Below, one piece after another: positions 59,682 through 62,686 of a DNA stretch of 62,686 nt; position 1 is the stretch's first letter, and every line of letters starts with the position of its first letter. The DNA comes from Bacteroidaceae bacterium (GTDB lineage: Bacteria > Bacteroidota > Bacteroidia > Bacteroidales > Bacteroidaceae), in assembly GCA_900771425.1 (NCBI GenBank), contig CAAGNV010000066.1:1-62686 (forward strand), given 5' to 3'. The position numbers were made by a program, and so were the translations under genes. A model generated the notes under the pieces. It was given only the letters and a program-made list of their open reading frames with translations. It ran no database searches and was not told the DNA's origin.

Positions 59682-62087
59682 TTATAATTCTATCAATATT
59701 CTTGCGTTTATCTGTCTGCCTGTGAGGTAGTTTGGTACGGCATACTGGTTGTTCTGAATGTCTGTAACCCAATAGTATGAGTTGACGTTGTTGATGCCGA
59801 GTACGTTGAAGGCATCGATGCCTAACCATACGTTCTTTATGCCGAGGCTCTTGCCTGCATTGCGGAGCAGTCCATTGTCTTCTGTTCCCTTGTACATGCG
59901 GTATGACATGCCTATATCTACACGTCGGTATGGACGCATGTGGAACACTTGTTTTTCACGGCCTGTGTGTGGTGGTCCGAAAGGCAATCCACTGGCATAG
60001 TGACCCTTTACTGTGAGTTTCCAACGGTCTGTGTTAGGGAAGTAGTCGCTGAAGAGCAGTGCACAGTTGAGCAGTTGTTCTGTTGGCCGTGGTACTGTCT
60101 TGCCGTGAATCTTCTCCTTGGTCTGCATGATTCCTACACTTATCCATGAGTCTGTCTTGGGTACGAACTCTCCGTATATCTTCATGTCGATACCAGCTGC
60201 ATAGCCAGTGGCACAGTTCTCTCCGTAGTAGGATAGGCGCACATTGTCAACGTTGTATGGGTTGAGGTTGCTCAGTGCCTTGTAATACACTTCTGCCGTA
60301 GCCTTGAATGGGCTGTCGTTTACTCGGAACTTGTATTCTGTTCCGAACACGAAGTGTATGCTTCGCTGTGACTTTATGTTAGGATTGAGGCGTGCTATGT
60401 AGTTTCCATCTACACACACAGTGTCTTTCAGTTCCTTGTAGAATGGAGCCTGATAGTAGAGTCCTGTTGAGAATCGGAACACCCAGCTGTCGTGCTTTGC
60501 CGGTATGTAGGCTATGGTTGCCCGTGGTGAGAACAGCGTTTCCTTGTTGTAGTCCCAGTGTGAGAGACGGAATCCATAGTTCAGTACCAGTTCTCCCTCA
60601 GGATATTCCTTGCGCCATGTGTCCTGTATGTATGCTTCTATGCGGTTGCTGCTGATGCTGTTGACTGATGATAGGTTGTAGATGAGGTTCACTGCCGTAC
60701 CTGTGTATGGGAGTGAGTAACCTGCTGAATCGCGCATCTCCCATTCGCGCATGGTCTCGTTGACCTTCTCGTGCTTGGTGAGGAGTCCATATCTCAGTTC
60801 ATGGCCAGTGAGTCGGCTCATGCCTGAGAGTCCTATGGTGCTAACAGTAGCAGTGAGTCGGTTACGTGCATGCTCCATGTAGCGACCTATGGCCAGTCCA
60901 CTGGCTGCTGCTTCGTCCTTCTGGTCTCCAAGCCAGTATTCACCTTGAATGTCAAAGGCCTCCTGCTCGTGAGTCTTGAAGATGGAGTAGTTCAGAGCCA
61001 GCTCGTTGTGCTGATTGAACTTGTGCTTTGCCGAGAACGTACCCGAGTAGGTGTGGAACTTGTCCTTCTCCCATCCATCGAAATAGACAGTGAAGTTCAT
61101 GGCCTGTTCCTGAGTTCCGAAGTTGGTTGAGCGTGTGCTTGGAGTGAAGTTATAGTCGTTACGGGCTATGTTACCAATGAAGTCGAATGACCACCGTTTA
61201 CTTGGATTCCAGCTGATATAAGTCTGATAGTCAAAGTCCCGAGGGTCATACTCACCATCCGTGTCGGTAGTTCCCAGTAGGCTCTTGGTAGTCTTGTAGC
61301 GTATGCCATGAGCCATCGAGAACTTCTCGTTTCCCAGTCCTATGTATGCTGAAGCCCCAAGGAACGAAGCTGATGCTGATGCCTCAAAGTGGGTAGGGCG
61401 GTGATAGGTTATATCGAGCACTGAAGACATCTTGTCACCGTACTTGGCTTCGAAACCACCAGCCGAGAACTGAATCCTCTCGACCATATCGGGATTGATG
61501 ACCGACAACCCTTCCTGTTGGCCTGAACGGACAAGGAGAGGACGATACATCTCCATGCCATTTATGTACACGGAGTTTTCATCGAATGAACCACCTCGTA
61601 CGTTATATTGGTTGCTCATCTCGTTGTGAGTCGATACGCCAGCCTGAGTGGCTATGATTTGCTCCACACCACTGCCAGATGCATTACCCATGTGCTTGAT
61701 GTCGTTGATGTTGACATCAGCCATGGTACTTGTCTGGCGGCGAATTTCACTTACCTCTACCACTCCCAGTTCAATGCCCAGCTTGTGCAGTGATATGTCG
61801 AGAGTGATAGTGTCCTGAGGTTCACGCAGTACCCGTTTACGAGTCTGGTAACCAACCATGCTGAATACCACCACAAGTGAATCCTCGCTCTTACAAGTCA
61901 GTGAGTATCTGCCCTTGAGGTCGGCATTAGTGCCTTTCAACTGTCCTTCGACATGTACCAATGCCAGTTCCAGTGGCTGATGCTCATCATCAGTCACACG
62001 TCCCTTTATGGTTACGTCCTGAGCCAGTGCCGAACAGAATCCCATGAAGGCAGTAAATGCCAACAGTATGTATCGTCTGAAGTCCAT
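59682..62087 (-). CDS. TonB-dependent receptor
   Basis: 801 residues from the ATG at 62087; an in-frame ATG three codons earlier is equally open. A signal peptide (about 1-22) is followed by a carboxypeptidase-regulatory-like domain (24-105: VTIKGRVTDDEHQPLELALV), a plug domain (about 110-215: GVEQIIATQAGVSTHNEMSN, YNVRGGSFDENSVYINGMEM) and a barrel ending LTGRQINARILIEL. It should import a siderophore, vitamin or other ligand using TonB. There is no SusD partner; the ligand is unknown. It is co-transcribed with smpB, an arrangement without obvious functional logic. Confidence 0.88.
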   Translation of the reverse strand: MDFRRYILLAFTAFMGFCSALAQDVTIKGRVTDDEHQPLELALVHVEGQLKGTNADLKGRYSLTCKSEDSLVVVFSMVGYQTRKRVLREPQDTITLDISLHKLGIELGVVEVSEIRRQTSTMADVNINDIKHMGNASGSGVEQIIATQAGVSTHNEMSNQYNVRGGSFDENSVYINGMEMYRPLLVRSGQQEGLSVINPDMVERIQFSAGGFEAKYGDKMSSVLDITYHRPTHFEASASASFLGASAYIGLGNEKFSMAHGIRYKTTKSLLGTTDTDGEYDPRDFDYQTYISWNPSKRWSFDFIGNIARNDYNFTPSTRSTNFGTQEQAMNFTVYFDGWEKDKFHTYSGTFSAKHKFNQHNELALNYSIFKTHEQEAFDIQGEYWLGDQKDEAAASGLAIGRYMEHARNRLTATVSTIGLSGMSRLTGHELRYGLLTKHEKVNETMREWEMRDSAGYSLPYTGTAVNLIYNLSSVNSISSNRIEAYIQDTWRKEYPEGELVLNYGFRLSHWDYNKETLFSPRATIAYIPAKHDSWVFRFSTGLYYQAPFYKELKDTVCVDGNYIARLNPNIKSQRSIHFVFGTEYKFRVNDSPFKATAEVYYKALSNLNPYNVDNVRLSYYGENCATGYAAGIDMKIYGEFVPKTDSWISVGIMQTKEKIHGKTVPRPTEQLLNCALLFSDYFPNTDRWKLTVKGHYASGLPFGPPHTGREKQVFHMRPYRRVDIGMSYRMYKGTEDNGLLRNAGKSLGIKNVWLGIDAFNVLGINNVNSYYWVTDIQNNQYAVPNYLTGRQINARILIEL

Positions 62088-62686
62088 TATATGCACGTTA
62101 TACCTATTATATAACGCATGCGAGGACGATTTATTGTGTTGTAGGGTGCAATTAACATGATTTCTGCTTGCTGTCCTCCTCCTGACGCTTGCACTTTGCT
62201 CATTCTTTCCTGTTCAAAATGAAAGACGTACACGGCAGATATTGCGTTGTCACGCCAAAAGGAAAAATAAAGAAAGATATATAAAGACAGGACAAAAATA
62301 AGAAATTGTTTTCCGGTTATTTTTATTTATCTTTATCTATTGATATTTATGGCGCATTGCGCTCTGAATCAATTGCCCATGCGAATGGAGCAATGAGATG
62401 TGCCAATATGCAAGGTTCGTGCGATAATTAAACCACAGAAAGAACGGAAAGAACGAAAAAAGAGTCAATATAAAATGATTGGGATGATGGTCGTTTTTAC
62501 CACTTGGTGGCGCAAGTCCCCCTTTTCCTTGCGCGCAGGCTCGCAGACAAAAGCGGCACTCACACCACCAACCTCTTCCAGAGGCTTCATCATCCTCAAT
62601 CGTAAAATCGGCGCAACCGACAAACCCTGTGGGGAAGGTCTTAGCACACTAACCAAAAAATCGTTGCCAAACGATACATGATTGCA
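62088..62686. other. Gene-poor right end
   Basis: Upstream region of the TonB receptor. It shows an inverted repeat CGTTATA/TATAACG (62096-62102/62110-62116) just before the start codon, a TATTTTTG -7-like box on the minus strand (62293-62300), and past 62400 only weak open frames without recognisable domains. Confidence 0.5.

Noticed and set aside
62400..62681. 93-codon plus frame containing DKPCGEGL, reminiscent of FAD-dependent oxidoreductases
   Set aside because: No dinucleotide-binding GxGxxG motif precedes it, the N-terminal part is low complexity and the frame stops within the window. The similarity is probably chance.

Overview
The window reads as a chromosomal segment of a Bacteroidota bacterium, most likely a gut or rumen Prevotellaceae. 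The grounds are Bacteroidetes-type -7 promoter elements (TAnnTTTG) upstream of many genes, several TonB-dependent outer-membrane proteins, DUF5689/OB-fold lipoproteins, many secreted glycosidases, and secreted proteins ending in a short Prevotella-like tail with a NGxK core. Nearly all of the sequence is coding. I see no tRNA, rRNA or CRISPR array.

Layout. 1-2.1 kb: three secreted lipocalin-like paralogues on the minus strand and the decayed 3' end of another secreted protein. 2.1-18.4 kb: one long minus-strand run made of a YhaM-like HD exonuclease, a GH78-like protein, a GH30-like multidomain protein and a GH10 xylanase with two CBM6 modules; then a housekeeping block (lpxH, MIP18-family, radC, GT2); then a GH43-like protein, a phytase-like secreted protein and a GH9 cellulase. 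There is no SusC/SusD pair beside these glycosidases. 18.5-31.7 kb: cysK, a DUF4332 protein, an outer-membrane beta-barrel protein, an ABC-F ATPase, metF, metH and a VUT-family transporter.

31.7-37.1 kb is the most accessory-looking part. It holds an AAA-ATPase-like/PD-(D/E)XK protein, a strongly structured 71-nt intergenic element, a complete IS4-type insertion sequence with 9-bp target duplications, a secreted protein, a 53-residue peptide gene, and a FISUMP-domain protein. The C-terminal part of the FISUMP protein looks like a diversified C-type-lectin variable region.

37.6-48.7 kb is a compact candidate nucleic-acid scavenging locus. It encodes two secreted nucleases of different folds (endonuclease I; endonuclease/exonuclease/phosphatase), a TonB-dependent receptor without a SusD partner, a DUF5689 lipoprotein, and two further proteins with OB-fold-like modules. 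It is bracketed by inverted copies of one intergenic repeat of about 200 bp, whose core also occurs at 23.6 kb.

49.4-62.1 kb is mostly conserved core: a VanX-like dipeptidase, menA, an ABC exporter overlapping nadK, pdxJ-exbB-exbD-tonB, a FetAB-like transporter, a YafQ-type toxin-antitoxin pair, smpB and a TonB receptor. The ExbB-ExbD-TonB proteins probably energise the outer-membrane receptors encoded elsewhere in the window. All protein calls come from reading the sequence; no database search was run.
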